DNA of 64,000 bases from Diogma glabrata (Eukaryota; Arthropoda; Insecta; Diptera; Cylindrotomidae). A model generated the notes under the pieces. That model was not told the DNA's origin, searched no databases, and saw nothing but the letters and a program-made list of their open reading frames with translations. Positions 46,732-58,059 of the stretch are shown here, piece by piece. A program made the translations under genes and the position numbers. Where the stretch lies: positions 283,180,412 through 283,244,411 of the forward strand of contig OY856186.1 of the NCBI GenBank assembly GCA_963693315.1, written 5' to 3'. Numbering within the stretch: the stretch's first letter is position 1; the number at the start of each line of letters is the position of its first letter.

Positions 46732-47453
46732 TTTTTTTCTCCATTTTTGTGCTTGTGAAAATTTCAAAGCAAATAATCAAATTTCATATTTAAATTCGTT
46801 GACGAAATAATTTAACAGTTAATCCCGCAAACGTGATATTTATTTTTTCATTCCACTGAACCGGAATGCAAAAATCTCATTTTACGAAATCTCATTCCAC
46901 GAAATAATTCCATCAACCAGAAACTAGCTACAGATGTATGAGTGTCAATATGGGTCAATATGAGCGTCGTGAAGTGGATTTTATTGAATTAACAACACTA
47001 TAAAATTTTGATATTTTTTTTTTTTAATTAATAATATAATTCTGACAGGTGAAAGAGAAAGAAGTTAAAATTGAATTTTAGAGAATCGACAAATAATTTT
47101 TTTAATTCAGCCTAGCGATTTGAATGAAAAATAAAACAATTTTATAAAGATGAAAGGTTGCATTTTCAATTTATAAATCATTATTTTACACACAATACTT
47201 TTAAAAGACATTATTGAAATTTGTTAAAGTGGGGTGAAGTCACACCTATTTTCGAACTGAAAATATATTTTCAGGTGCATACCCGTCTTTAAACTTCTTT
47301 GATATATAGCGGAATTTTTTCTATCTGTTCGGCACAAGGGCCAATAAATTATCGAAAGTTGTATTCTTTTGTAAAAAGTGCAATAAAAAACTACAAATTT
47401 CGTTTTCGATGTCAGAACTTGTACCGAACATTTATAAAAGAATTTACTAATAG

Positions 47454-47709
47454 TGGCTGTGGCCCATTTCTCGATGAAATTGAAATTGAATCTGCAAATC
47501 GACTAAACAATTTCAATTTACTCTGCTATCCTACTTGAGTAAATTTTGACAGATTGTGTTGAAATTCAAATAATATTTGTTTTCTAATAATTATATTTTC
47601 GAAATTTAATTTTTGTGGAAGGAAATAAAGCAAAACAAAAAATTATAATTCAGCGCGAAATGTCAAAATTTCAATTTCATCGGAATTTTTGAGAAATGGG
47701 CCACGGGCA
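47454..47709. mobile_element. 256-bp MITE, family P copy 1
   Basis: The ends TGGCTGTGGCCCATTTCTC and their near-complement are followed by AAATTGAAATTG words; copy 2 has the same length. No coding capacity. Confidence 0.75.
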
Positions 47710-47710
47710 G

Positions 47711-47812
47711 TGTATTCTTTTCGGCTGTACCGAACAAGTTCCAACACCGAATTTTGTATTCTATGTTGGAACTATACTGAAATTTGTTCGGTACAGCCAA
47801 AGAATTAAGAGA
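47711..47812. repeat. Family Q element fragment
   Basis: It begins GTGTATTCTTTTCGGCTGTA and ends with an inverted match (TTCGGTACAGCC). The same family occurs at 48829-48980 and 49481-49620. A partly degraded copy may also lie at 47330-47453. Confidence 0.6.
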
Positions 47813-48571
47813 CTAAGGAAATGAAACTACTGTATATATACACAAAAATATTTGAAGCCGTTTTTCTCTTTTCTCCTCTCTTTTTTATCTTCAATAAGTT
47901 GGCCTAAGTTGTCAAAAACAAAATTTGTAAACATTACTTGGCTTGGTTATAATTTGGTTTTAATAAAATTGTTTTTAATATTTATCGTGGTGATATTTTG
48001 ACGAATTTATAGTAAATATAAGAAATACTAGTGATTTTATTATAATTTAAAAATAATTTTAAAGAAAAATTAAATATATTAAGTGAAAATTTTGAATAAA
48101 ACATTAAATATGAAGTGTGTGATAATAACGTGTAAAAATTACTAAAAACATATACACGATGGGTTTTCTTATTATAAATAACTAATATTGATATTATAAT
48201 TTACTTTTCGATTAATAAGTGTTAAGTTTTTTAAACATTTTCGAGAACAAAATGTAATCTAAAATCAATGTAAACAATAATAGATTGCTTCGGGTCTCTT
48301 ATGTCAACATTTTTTTTATGTTGTTTTTCTATTTGTTGTTTTTCTTTTCTATGTAATGGCGTCTCTTTTTTTTATATTAATTTTGGGGGCAAAAATACGC
48401 TTAAATTTGGAATTCAATGCAATTATAGAAATATTTACGGCGCCTCTACTAAAACGCAAGTGTGTTAGTAACAATTTATTGGTGTGCAAAAATTGCTTCA
48501 ACTTTTAAAATCAATTTCACTTCCTCTATTCTCTTAATTCTTTGGGTACAGCCGACAAGAACACACTATTA
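47813..48571. other. Unassigned DNA between MITE copies
   Basis: AT-rich. The end of another Q-family copy (GGGTACAGCCGACAAGAACA) lies near 48544-48565. No gene. Confidence 0.4.
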
Positions 48572-48827
48572 TGGCTGTGGCCCATTTCTCGATGAAATTG
48601 AAATTGAATCTGCAAATCGACTAAAAAATTTCAATTTACTCTGCTATCCTACTTGAGTAAATTTTGACAGATTGTGTTGAAATTCAAATAAAATTTGTTT
48701 TTCAATAATTATTTTTTCGTAATTTAATTTTTGTGGAAGAAAATAAATCAAAACAAAAACTAATATTTCAGCGAGAAACGTCAAAATTTCAATTTCATCG
48801 GCATTTTTGAGAAATGGGCCACGGCCA
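48572..48827. mobile_element. 256-bp MITE, family P copy 2
   Basis: Aligned with copy 1 along its length with scattered differences. It also lies beside a Q-family end, so P copies seem to have inserted next to or inside Q elements twice. Confidence 0.75.
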
Positions 48828-48828
48828 A

Positions 48829-48980
48829 TAGTGTATTCTTTTCGGCTGTACCAAACAAGTTCCAACACGTCGAATAATCGAATTTCGTATTGTTTTGGAA
48901 TGAATTTCAATAGAAAAAAAAATAATTCGGTGTTGGAACTGTACAGAAATTTGTTCGGTACAGCCGAAAAAAGTACACTA
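48829..48980. mobile_element. MITE, family Q, about 150 bp
   Basis: Inverted ends TAGTGTATTCTTTTCGGCTG and CAGCCGAAAAAAGTACACTA, with internal inverted words GTTCCAACAC and GTGTTGGAAC. No coding capacity. Confidence 0.7.
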
Positions 48981-49293
48981 TAACACAAAACACAAAACAC
49001 CTGCTTTCTTCTTTCATATCAATTTTACTGTAAACATTTATTATATTCATGTTTAAAATCTCTTACTATTTTCAGATAAAAAAAATGACAAATAAATTCA
49101 CATTTCATAGATTTTACATCGTATAATTAATACACATTTGCTACCTACCTAAATTGGTATGTAGCAAGTCGTCCTATCTGATCCTATTTCGTACGTACTT
49201 TTTTGATAACTGTTTATTCGACCTAATAAGTATAGCGTGTACCTATTTGATACTGGGTTTAAATTAAAGTTTATTCATAAAGCAATTTTAAAT
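48981..49293. other. 3' flank of the CDIN1-type gene
   Basis: AT-rich sequence, presumably including the gene's 3' untranslated region. No repeat is assigned. Confidence 0.4.
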
Positions 49294-50362
49294 CTAAATT
49301 GTATTAAAGTTTAAAAATTCTAACTCATATTGTTTAGGAAATGATTCTGATACAACTATAAGACTACCATTTTCTTTACAATTAGCAACTATATCTTGAT
49401 ATCCATGCCAGTATAGAACCATACCAGAACCGAATCTACGAATAAAAAGTGATTAATTAATCTTCTCAATTTTCGAACTAATAGTGTGCTCTTTTCGACT
49501 GTACCGAACAAGTCTCGACACATAACTATCAAAAATCGTACTTTTATATGCAGTGCAATATAAACAATACAAATTTCGATAATTCGGTGTCGGAATTCCA
49601 GTCGAAAAGAATTCACTATAAGCTAAATCACCTATTTGAATAACTCTCCAACTGTTCCTTAACATATTTTTGATGTGTTTTATAACTTCCAAACAAAGCC
49701 TTACTTTCAATCCAATGTATAACGGTTCCTCTAAACAAACACGGCACAGCTAGTTTTAAATCTGGTGTTTTATCAAATCCTGTTCTTCTCAAATCATTTT
49801 CGTCGAAAAAACATAATCCAGCCTGTCGTGCCATTGTTTTCAAACGTATTTCATATTCTTCCCCAACACATCTTCTAATTACATCAGTAAGTGGACCATC
49901 TAATATATCATTCAATAAACAATTTGTTATATTACAAGCAAATAAGGGGTCATCCATTAAATTTGGATTCTTTAAAAATTCATTAATTTCCGTTTTAGTA
50001 TATGTGCTACTGTATTTCTCTCTAATCATCAATCGTGCCAATGAAACGGGGGAAAATTTTAATTTTTCTGACATATTTACCAAAATAAAATGATTTTGTG
50101 TAACTTTTACTTCAGTTTCGTAATCTTTTAAAAATATTCCTATTGTAGACGATATTTTATGATGTGCTTCTCGTATTTTGAGTCGTCCTTCTTCAGAAAG
50201 TATACTTGAAAGAGTTTCGATTGGAACATTTTTATATTTATCTTCAAGGAATAGTTTACAATCAAACGATAAAAAATTATTTTTTTGTTGAATATCGCCT
50301 ACAATTTTATTATAAGTTTCTGTATCTAAAACTATCATATTAATTAATTTGTTTGTTTTCAC
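49294..50362 (-). CDS. CDIN1: CDIN1 (C15orf41)-type PD-(D/E)xK nuclease homolog
   Basis: Two exons (49632-50362 and 49294-49435) join in phase to 873 nt, 290 residues, close to the human protein's length of about 281. The N-terminal half is helical (SFDCKLFLEDKYKNVPIETL, ISSTIGIFLKDYETEVKV). The nuclease core has KTPDLKLAVPC followed by HWIESKALFG, the D...ExK arrangement of restriction-like nucleases. The C-terminus RFGSGMVLYWHGYQDIV comes from exon 2. CDIN1 binds Codanin-1, and both are linked to congenital dyserythropoietic anaemia type I in humans; the insect role is not established. The intron carries a Q-family MITE (49481-49620). It starts about 750 bp from a divergent gene and may share a promoter with it. 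Confidence 0.9.
49481..49620. mobile_element. MITE, family Q, inside the CDIN1 intron
   Basis: TAGTGTGCTCTTTTCGACTG at the left, with CCAGTCGAAAAGAATTCACTA as the inverted right end. The intron of about 196 bp consists largely of this element. Confidence 0.65.
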
Positions 50363-51109
50363 TCATGTTTATTTGACACAAAAAAACTGAACGTGGTATT
50401 TTTGATAATAAAAATGTACTAGTTTTGAATTTTTAAACTGGCTCAAAAATTCTATGAAAGTAAAATGCCTTATACATGAAAGTAAAATGTCACAGTTGTA
50501 CAACCTGATAATATAATTACATCTAACTTCATATTTAACTTAACTAATTACCATCATTTTACTACATTGATCATTTTTTATATATTGTTAGGAAATAGAT
50601 TATTTAATATTAAAAAAGGTAAGAGCTAATCAAATTTTATATGTGTTTTTAAACATTTAAACGAATAGATTTTCTTTAATTCGTTAATAAAATTAAATAA
50701 TATGAAACCGCACCCATATAAACAAAAGAGTATAAAAAATGTGTTTAATTCATCAAAATGGCATTATACAAGAAAAGATTGTTATTTTTGTTAATAAAAA
50801 AAGTTATAGTATACAAATTATTAAAGTTATTCCAAATGAAGTTCGTTGTGCAACTCTAATTAATATACATAAAAATAATCTCACGGTTATTCATGGAATA
50901 TGAATACATTTATTTTATGCAATTTCTGTGTTAATTTTTTAAAATCAAATGTTGATTATATTTATTTGTGTAATTTTTAACACTTTTAATGTTATTGTTT
51001 ATACTATCTTAATCTGTGTTATTTAATTATATTTCCAGAGTGTGTTTTTATGTTCAAATAATTTCAAATTGGCCGTGTCGTGGATATTTGAAAAAGAATT
51101 AAATACAAA
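50363..51109. other. Divergent intergenic region between CDIN1 and an unnamed gene
   Basis: About 750 bp between two divergent start codons, a probable bidirectional promoter. No motif is confidently assigned. Confidence 0.45.
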
Positions 51110-52548
51110 ATGTCGCAGTTTGATTCTACAGATTTAACATTGAGTATTGTGGAAATCGATGAAGTTTTAAAAGACGATGCATTTTTTAGGTAAGTTTATT
51201 GTTTATCTATCTACATATTATATCTTTCCTTCCTATATATCAAATACTATTAATAAAGCTTGAGCCATATTTTTGCAATTTTATGTGATTTAACCGAATT
51301 GTTTATCTGCAGTTTAGGTAAGCAATATTAAATACAATAAAATTGTGTTATTGAAATTTTTATGGAATGTGAATATTAATTGATTATAATTTATATTAAT
51401 TTTCTAAACCTAAACGGTTAAGACAATTGTGACTATGTAAAAATTTCGACAAACGAGACTGCGACCGTAAGTTTTGACATTCCCTTTTTGGGTATGGCAC
51501 ATTCTGATTACTACAAGTTCCCGATTAACTGAGCTATTTTTCCAGTCAAGAAAGAAAGAGCCTTCTCGCGTACTACAATCGCCCCCTGCACCAGCCACTA
51601 TTAAAACATTCTAACTGGCACATCGATCACTCACACTCAAAGGCAAACAAAGGTTTATTTTGTCACTTTTCCAAATAGGCTCGGACAGCAAAATGACGTC
51701 CTTCAACTTGAAAAAACCATTATTTTGTTCAAATTTGTAAATCAAACCCAGTACAAATTTCTAAACATTAGACTAATGTCACACAACGTTTACTGAATGA
51801 AAATTTAACTTTAGCCTTTCTCTTCGTCTTAACCAAATAATATTATTTACACAACATCTTAGGTAACCGATCCATTTATTTAATTTCCGATCAATTTGTC
51901 AATGGAGAAAGGAAATACATTAATGTTTTTAATTGGCAACAAATGAAATAACTACCGGCAACCTTGTTCATGGAAATATTAGTCGCTTACATACTAATAC
52001 TTAATCCTAATATGGTATAATTACAAAACTTCACCGTATTGGATTAAAAAAAATCAATGACCGTTCTATTTTTGGAATTGTAGCAATGTCGTCATTACTG
52101 TGTTGATATATATCTTATAATAAAATTTATTTTCATTTTTATTTCAGAGCTTTGTTTTAATATTATTTTTAGAATTAAAATTTATTCATTAAAAAAATCT
52201 AAAATCTTTTGCAATTTATATATATACGTTGTTTTGAAATTTCATTCATTCATGCTGGTTTATTAATAGGAATAATTATGCATCTGATGGACTTCCTGAT
52301 GACGTATCAAATATACTTAAACAGTGGAAACAAAATGAAAAACGAACCTTAGTAGGAAACCATTTTGCTAATGGTAACTGCAACTTTTACATTTTGTTGT
52401 TTTGAATATATTTTTGAGTTTGTTTATATTTTTAGGTTCATCGAAATATGTTGACACAAGAACATTTACAAGACCAAAGAAAAAGTCAAAACAAAATTTG
52501 GAATCTACGTTTTTAAATTTAAATAGTGAATCGGTAGCAGAGCAAGAT
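51110..52548 (+). CDS. Unrecognised spliced gene, first three exons
   Basis: Exon 1 (51110-51189) begins MSQFDSTDLTLSIVEIDEVL. Exon 2 (52270-52373) encodes DGLPDDVSNILKQWKQNEKR. Exon 3 (52436-52548) encodes KYVDTRTFTRPKKKSKQNLE. Donors (GTAAGT, GTAACT, GTAAGT) and acceptors (AATAG, TTTAG) are good and phases agree, giving 99 residues before a phase-0 donor. The encoded part is acidic, then basic with a PKKKSKQ patch that could be a nuclear localisation signal. I see no further exon downstream within the transposon-rich sequence, so the rest may lie beyond the window. I do not recognise the protein. It is head-to-head with CDIN1. Confidence 0.6.
51400..51610 (-). repeat. Possible tRNA-derived SINE in intron 1
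   Basis: The minus strand has ATAGCTCAGTTAATCGGGAA (near 51520-51545), which matches the A-box pattern of tRNA-type promoters. GC content is higher than the surroundings. A B-box is not clear (GGTCGCAGTCTCG is only a weak match) and no second copy is present to define limits. Confidence 0.3.
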
Positions 52549-53050
52549 GTAAGTTTTAGTTGTTGATTCATTTCGATTTTTTAAAAAGTCCTACAAACCA
52601 TTCCACCTAATTTTGTAATATTATTAATATTGATACCTTTATTTACATTAATCGATATAAATTGCTATTCGTAATGGTTCCAGTTGACAGTCAAATGGTA
52701 TCCTTGGATACTCGGCCCCATATATTTGTAAGCATGCTTGACCAACACAGCTGTAAGACATGCTTGAATGGTAGTTAAACAATCATTTTGATAGTGTATG
52801 GTAGTGATTGAAAACTTGTGAACTCTTTTAAAAACTATAGACCAAATATCAAGCATGTTTGATTTTTCCCTGCAATCATAAGTTTGCTTTAGTATGATTG
52901 AACATGTTACGCTTATCAAATCTAACATTTGTTATAGAAATTCAAAACAGTATAAATTTATATTTGAATTAATATAAAAATATCAATATTTTTTATAATT
53001 TATATAAATTCATATGTGTGTTTGATTTGACTGAAAAAACTGAAAAACAA
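52549..53050. other. Unassigned region after exon 3
   Basis: It contains partly inverted, repeated words (AAGCATGCTTGA, GACATGCTTGAATGG, ATCAAGCATGTTTGATT, ATGATTGAACATGTT) between about 52725 and 52915, which may mark a small inverted-repeat element. No gene. Confidence 0.35.
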
Positions 53051-53267
53051 CAATAATTGGTCCGGTCCGATTTTGAAATAGCCGGCGTTTACCCGGAACC
53101 GGCAATTTTTTCATTACCCGATACCGGATAAAAATAAAATAAAAAAAGTCTAAAATTTATAAATTCAATTTATTATTTTGAAATAAAATAATCAAAATAA
53201 TAAAAGAAAAATCATAAATAAAAATCAACGTAATTCACTGGTGTAATATATCTGGGTTTTAACATAC
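53051..53267. repeat. Left CCGG-rich end of a possible larger element
   Basis: Words GCCGGCGTTTACCCGGAACC and ACCCGATACCGG occur at 53082-53130. Comparable but not identical GGGTACCCGG words lie at 55615-55680. AAAACCCAG-type words face each other at 53252-53262 and 55393-55403. This could be one transposon into which the LTR element below was inserted, but the ends are too diverged to be sure. Confidence 0.35.
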
Positions 53268-55120
53268 TGTTACGTTTTTCCAAGCTTCCTTCGAATTGGC
53301 CTAACTAACAATTCGATAAACATAATTTCCAAATCACTTGCTGGATTCGATCACTGATTAGTAAGCACAAACACCAGGTTTTGTTAAGTATTCAACTTCT
53401 TAATTGTTCCACAACAACAGGAAACAATACAGCAAACAATATTCCTAACTAGAACATTCTTTCAACAGCTTCAGAAACTCCAACGGTTAATTGTAGAAAT
53501 TTCCAGTAACACCATGCTCAAAAATAATACACAAAATATTTCTACTCAATAACACTTAAAACTTTATTCACAAAAACTAATCTAAAAATCACTTTTATAA
53601 TTTTAACTTTACTATCGCAGGTTTAAAATAAAACTAATTCATTCTACAAGTAAATGTAAATTGCTTATATACAATTCTGCATAGTTCTCGACCATTCGAT
53701 GTCACTCTTTAGAAACCTTGAGAAAACACTAGAATATTCGATTATTTTACGTTATAATGATTTGATTCATAAAGTAAATTTATGTTGACCCAAGTTCTAA
53801 GAAATAGAACAACAACACTGTTCATTTCATTAATTTGTTGTTGTGTTTTGTTGTGATTTGATTTGTCTGGAAGTGATTGTAATCGTCTGGATTTTTCTGT
53901 AATCGTAACAATACCCTCCACTTAAGCCTGTTTGTCGCGAACAGGATCTAGATCTCTCCTCCAATTGTTGAATCCAAACATTTTTTTCTTCTTTTTCTAT
54001 ATCCCAAGCTGTTCGGAATTGCTTCCGGTTCTATAGTTCCTTTTATAAGGCCTTGACCATAACTTTTTTCTATGTCGGTCCACCTTGTCGAGTTTCGATT
54101 TTCACTACCTCATTTTCTTTGGTTTGGCGTCCTCATTTTCTTTGCTCCTTGAGTTTTTCATTCTTGCGTATCCCCGAACTATTCCTATTTGCATTGTTTT
54201 CAGATTCAATTCGTCCTCTTTTGAAGCTATTTGAACCACTTCATTTACGTTCTTCACTTTGTTATGGACCTGAACTTGTTTCCTTTTAAACTTTCGGCGT
54301 TTGTTTACACGTCTGCGTCGGTTGACATTTCTGTTTGGATGATGGTTCTGGATTTTCCTCTGCGCTGCATGGTTTCTCATCGCTGCCAACATCTATGGAC
54401 TCTGCCTCATTCACAAGTAGTGGTATCTCAACAGTATTAACCTTTAGGATTCCATGTCCAAAATCGAAGACTAATCCGTCCGCCTTCACGATGTCCGTAC
54501 CCAAAATAACTTCATCCATAATGTCTGCCACTAGCACCTCTTGTTGAAAGCTGTTGTTCCTTAATTTTATTTCAGCGATTCTTTTCCCTGCTATATCAGC
54601 GCATTCCTCCAGATACTGTTTGTAATTTTAATCCATCTGATTGTTCTGAAACGCCGCAAATCAAACTTTTGCGAGCGGATGTTCGAGCTGAACCTGTATC
54701 CAGTGTCATGAAGCATCTTTTACCTTCAATTTGTCCTACGATACCCAAGCTTTCACCATTTACTGCTGTTCTCAAAATTGGGATGTGGGTAACATTCTCC
54801 TCACTTCTTGGCTTCACAGTTCTATCATCAACGGGCTTCCGTTGAATAGGAGACGAAGATCTTCCACGCTTCCTGTTCTAGCAGTCCTGTGAGATATGGC
54901 CCGATTTCGTACATATCCAGCACAGGAGTGTTCTACTGCTGTTCCTGAACCCTACGTGCTCCATTTCTTAGGCTCTGTTCTTCACAGAAGACGCGAATCT
55001 CTCTGCTTCCCCATTTTTCTTGCACTCCCGTGCCATGTGACCCTCTTCATCACATACCCAAAATGCTTGAGTTGCATCCAATGTTCTGTCATGTCACGGT
55101 AAAATTGTTGATGTCTGTGG
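53268..55120 (-). mobile_element. Ty3/gypsy element F remnant (gag-protease plus 3' LTR, minus strand)
   Basis: A 643-bp TG...CA block (53268-53910, TGTTACGTTTTTCC...AATCGTAACA) is preceded on the minus strand by a purine-rich AGTGGAGGGTAT, fitting a 3' LTR. Minus-strand remnants of gag and protease lie directly upstream. Reverse transcriptase, integrase and the second LTR are missing. Confidence 0.7.
54105..55100 (-). pseudogene. Gag zinc knuckles and aspartic protease of element F, degraded
   Basis: Reading the minus strand from the right: two CCHC knuckles (VCDEEGHMAREC near 55045 and CWICTKSGHISQDC near 54905), then a protease-like segment with KRCFMTLDTGSARTS (about 54710). After that comes a flap or C-terminal region with DEVILGTDIVKADGLVFDFG (about 54515-54455) and a basic tail. 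Several stops and frame changes separate these pieces, so the gene is inactive. Confidence 0.7.
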
Positions 55121-55949
55121 GGTGCGAAAATGTTTGATGTTATACCATCTAAATTAACATGAAGTTAAGGAACTGTAAGAAAACTATGAATTCGTAAGAC
55201 AGTAAGAGCATCTTTGCCGTAAGATTTTAATTTAGCTAGAAGATTTGTTAATTTTGAAAATTTACGCATGGCAATAAGTAAAATTTTGTCTCATCCGGAG
55301 AGTTTGTTGTCAAACCTGGGGCCCGGAAATTACTACACCTACAACTTGGAGAATACGGATCAAACTGGACGAGATAGTCATCCGGCTAGTTAAAACCCAG
55401 ATTAAAACTTTTTAAATCAAAGTATGAAATTTGTCTTGTTATACTGAAATTTTTAATATTCATTCAAATTCAGTTCATACAAAAAATTTATTCTAAAATT
55501 TTAATGTAAAACACATATTCCTGTTGTTTTCCACTTTTCACCCTTAATTAAATTGCTAAAAATTTACAGAATTCTCGGTTGTTAGTAAATGAAAATTTAA
55601 TCAAACACCTGGACCGGGTACCCGGCCGGTTAGTACGAAAAATAGGCTGGGTACCCGGTTTTTTGTGTTTTTAGGACCCGGTGCATTACTACTACCTACA
55701 TGTCCCTACATGAAAAATTCAGATCGATTATCCGTTAACATTTTTTTTAAAAGGCCAAAGATTTTATATCTCTCTACTATTGCCAGTGGTATGTAATATC
55801 TCACGTTAACTTACATGCCAATATCAGGTGACTGAAGTACGCGGGGCTGTCACACCTGTGGATCACAAATAAAAAAAAATAAATCAATAAAAACTGATTC
55901 CTGCATGCGGTCTTTTAGGTCCTAACGATTCTAAAACAATATTTTTAGT
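55121..55949. other. Unassigned DNA right of element F
   Basis: It includes the GGGTACCCGG-rich words at 55615-55680. No gene. Confidence 0.4.
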
Positions 55950-55973
55950 GATAATTAGCAGTAACATTCAAAG

Positions 55974-56041
55974 TGGAGAAACCTTGACAGTCGGCATCTG
56001 TATGGTCTCACATATAGATACCGACTGTCAAGGTTTCTCCA
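55974..56041. repeat. Perfect 21-bp hairpin with 26-base loop
   Basis: The arms are 55974-55994 (TGGAGAAACCTTGACAGTCGG) without error against 56021-56041. Weaker pairing (ATTCAA/TTGAAT) extends the stem outwards. A related but unpaired sequence occurs near 58118-58160, which matches only the left arm and loop. The second arm may therefore have arisen by an inverted duplication here. A small RNA precursor is possible but unsupported. Confidence 0.8.
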
Positions 56042-56255
56042 GTAGCTTGAATATTGTATTATAAGTGTGTCACAGAACATCGTTAAGTGTATCAAAATAA
56101 TGATTTTCGATTATTATGGCTACACAAATTTTTTGACAAACATATAATGGGAAGAAACAATTCCGATTTTATTGAAAATAAGCGTTTACCTAACTGAAGG
56201 GGATTTCTGGGTAGATAATATGTTGTTTTTTTAGAAAGATTGAAATTGTTATACA

Positions 56256-56545
56256 CTAAATGAATAGGTTCTGAAGAAGATTGCTGTATTTATTCTCGTT
56301 TCGCTTCATTTGATTCTATGTTGTTATATTAATTTATGATCAATTATAATTTTTTCCACAATGGTTACATGTTTCTTGTTAGTTTAGCAATGCATTTCTA
56401 AACAGAAATTAAATACTTGAACTTGTAGAAAGAGTTTTTTTTAATATAAATCTCTGCGCAAAACTAAAAACAATGACCTCATAAAAGCCCTTAACACAGA
56501 CAATTCTTGCTATCCCAGAGCATTGAGATTTCAGCCCATTCATAT
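56256..56545 (+). repeat. Direct repeat, copy 1
   Basis: It corresponds to 59440-59738 with moderate divergence: shared words include TTAATTTATGATC, GTTAGTTT and ATGACCTCATAAAAGCCC. Spacing is about 3.2 kb. Confidence 0.7.
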
Positions 56546-56546
56546 T

Positions 56547-56960
56547 GTAACGTTTCTTGGGCGAGTTACTAATATTTGATTCGATCACTAAATCGAGAAA
56601 TTAAAACAGTGGATTTTCTAAATGTTACAATTTTTATTCGTTCAAGATTTTATTTCTTATAACAATATTTCTTCTACTATTATTTCCCTTAATTTTGGTT
56701 AGTATTTCCCGTAACTTCTCACTTATAATAACTCTATTACACTTATAATAATCTCTTACAATTTATTTTGACGAACTTGTGTCACCTATCACTGCTAAAT
56801 TTATACTGATTTTATCCTCTAACACAACCTCTTATATATACTACACGATCCGATAGCGATACGTCTACAAAATTCCATAACACAACTTTTTCATTTTCTA
56901 GAACACAACCTTGTCAACAAAAACATAATAAAACGATCTTCAAATGTTGACTTATAGGTG
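56547..56960. mobile_element. Possible solo LTR
   Basis: It begins TGTAACGTTTCTTGGGCGAG directly after the repeated CCATTCATAT block, where copy 2 of the direct repeat continues without it. Composition resembles the LTR at 53268-53910. The right end is not fixed. Confidence 0.4.
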
Positions 56961-57528
56961 TGAGATGAATTCTTTTTATTTTGTTTATTTACCTACCTAC
57001 TACTTATTTACCTACTTTAAGGGCGGGTAAGGTTAATTCGTACGAAAAAGGCATGTTTTTGTGAATTTTTTATGACGATACAGTTAGAATCTCTTTATTA
57101 AAACCAATTTAATTTCTCAATTTTCTCAATAAGAATATTGAATAAAATTTTCAGGAAGAAATATTAAAAAACACGGCAATGGCAGCAATTATTCGGACGT
57201 GTCTCGGAAAAAAGTAGAATTGTGGTGCCCCTCATAACTTTGTGCTGCTGGATCATCCGAAATCAAAAAATCAAAATTCATTCGTTAGATAATAGTTTTC
57301 CCCAGGTAACGCTGGGAGGGTTTTTCGAAATTTTAATTTTTCACTCTTTTGGAACACTTTGAAGGAAAAAACGCGATTTTTGCGAAAAAATCGGCTAATT
57401 TGTTATTGTAAAATAAAAATTATTAACAAAATTTGCAAAAACTCCAGCGTTACCTCGTAAATTATGTACAGAAATAGTGTTCAAAATTTCAAAAGGATCG
57501 GTGCAGTAGTTTTGAAGTTATGAGGTGA

Positions 57529-57965
57529 GTTGTGGGAAAGACGCTTTAAAGTTTTGAACAATAAAAAATCTGGTATAAAACGTTTAAAAGCAAATTTAAA
57601 AATACACGTAACTTCGTCAATTTTGCTCGTGAGTTGTGGGAAAAACGTGAAGTGGGAGTTGTGGGAAAAACGCTTTAAAGTTTTGAACAATAAAAAATCT
57701 GGTATAAATCGTTTATAAGCAAATTTAAAAATACACGTAACATCGTCAATTTTGCTCCAATCGACTTGAAATTTTCACACAATATTCTTAAAATATGATG
57801 TACTCAATTAAAAAAATAAAAAAAAAATGCAAAAAAAAAAGTTGTGGGGAAAACGCTTTAAAGTTTTAAAGTTTTGAACACTAAAATATCTGGTATAAAA
57901 CGTTCATAAGCAAATTTAACAAAAATCGTAACTTCGTCAATTTTGCTCCAATCGACTTGAAATTT
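57529..57965 (+). repeat. Tandem repeat of about 100-130-bp units
   Basis: Three units share GTTGTGGGAAAAACGCTTTA, AGTTTTGAACAATAAAAAAT and CTGGTATAAA, at about 57529, 57658 and 57840. The last two also share ATCGTAACTTCGTCAATTTT or the near-equivalent ACACGTAACATCGTCAATTT. Confidence 0.8.
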
Positions 57966-58059
57966 TGACACAATATTCTCAAAATATTATGCATTCAATT
58001 AAAACAATGCAAAAAAAAAATTTTTAAACCCCCAAAAAAAATCATTAAGTGTGTCAAAA

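Larger units (their letters stand above)
38874..46933 (+). mobile_element. PIF/Harbinger transposon 2, decayed, with nested retroelements
   Basis: Inverted repeats of about 150 bp: the left starts CTGTAGCTAG at 38874, the right ends with its complement at 46933. Both include GGAATTATTTCGTGGAATGA, TTGCATTCCGGTTCAGTGGA and GGGAT(G/T)AACTGTTAAATTAT words. Inside are the C-terminal part of a transposase (39492-39842, +) and a broken Myb/SANT-like gene (46731 leftward, -), in the same order as Harbinger element 1. Gypsy element E and an RTE-like LINE were inserted between them. The target duplication was not resolved. Confidence 0.8.

Noticed and set aside
54053..54547. Overlapping plus-strand frames in element F
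   Set aside because: They are antisense to the zinc-knuckle and protease remnant on the minus strand, which has clear motifs.
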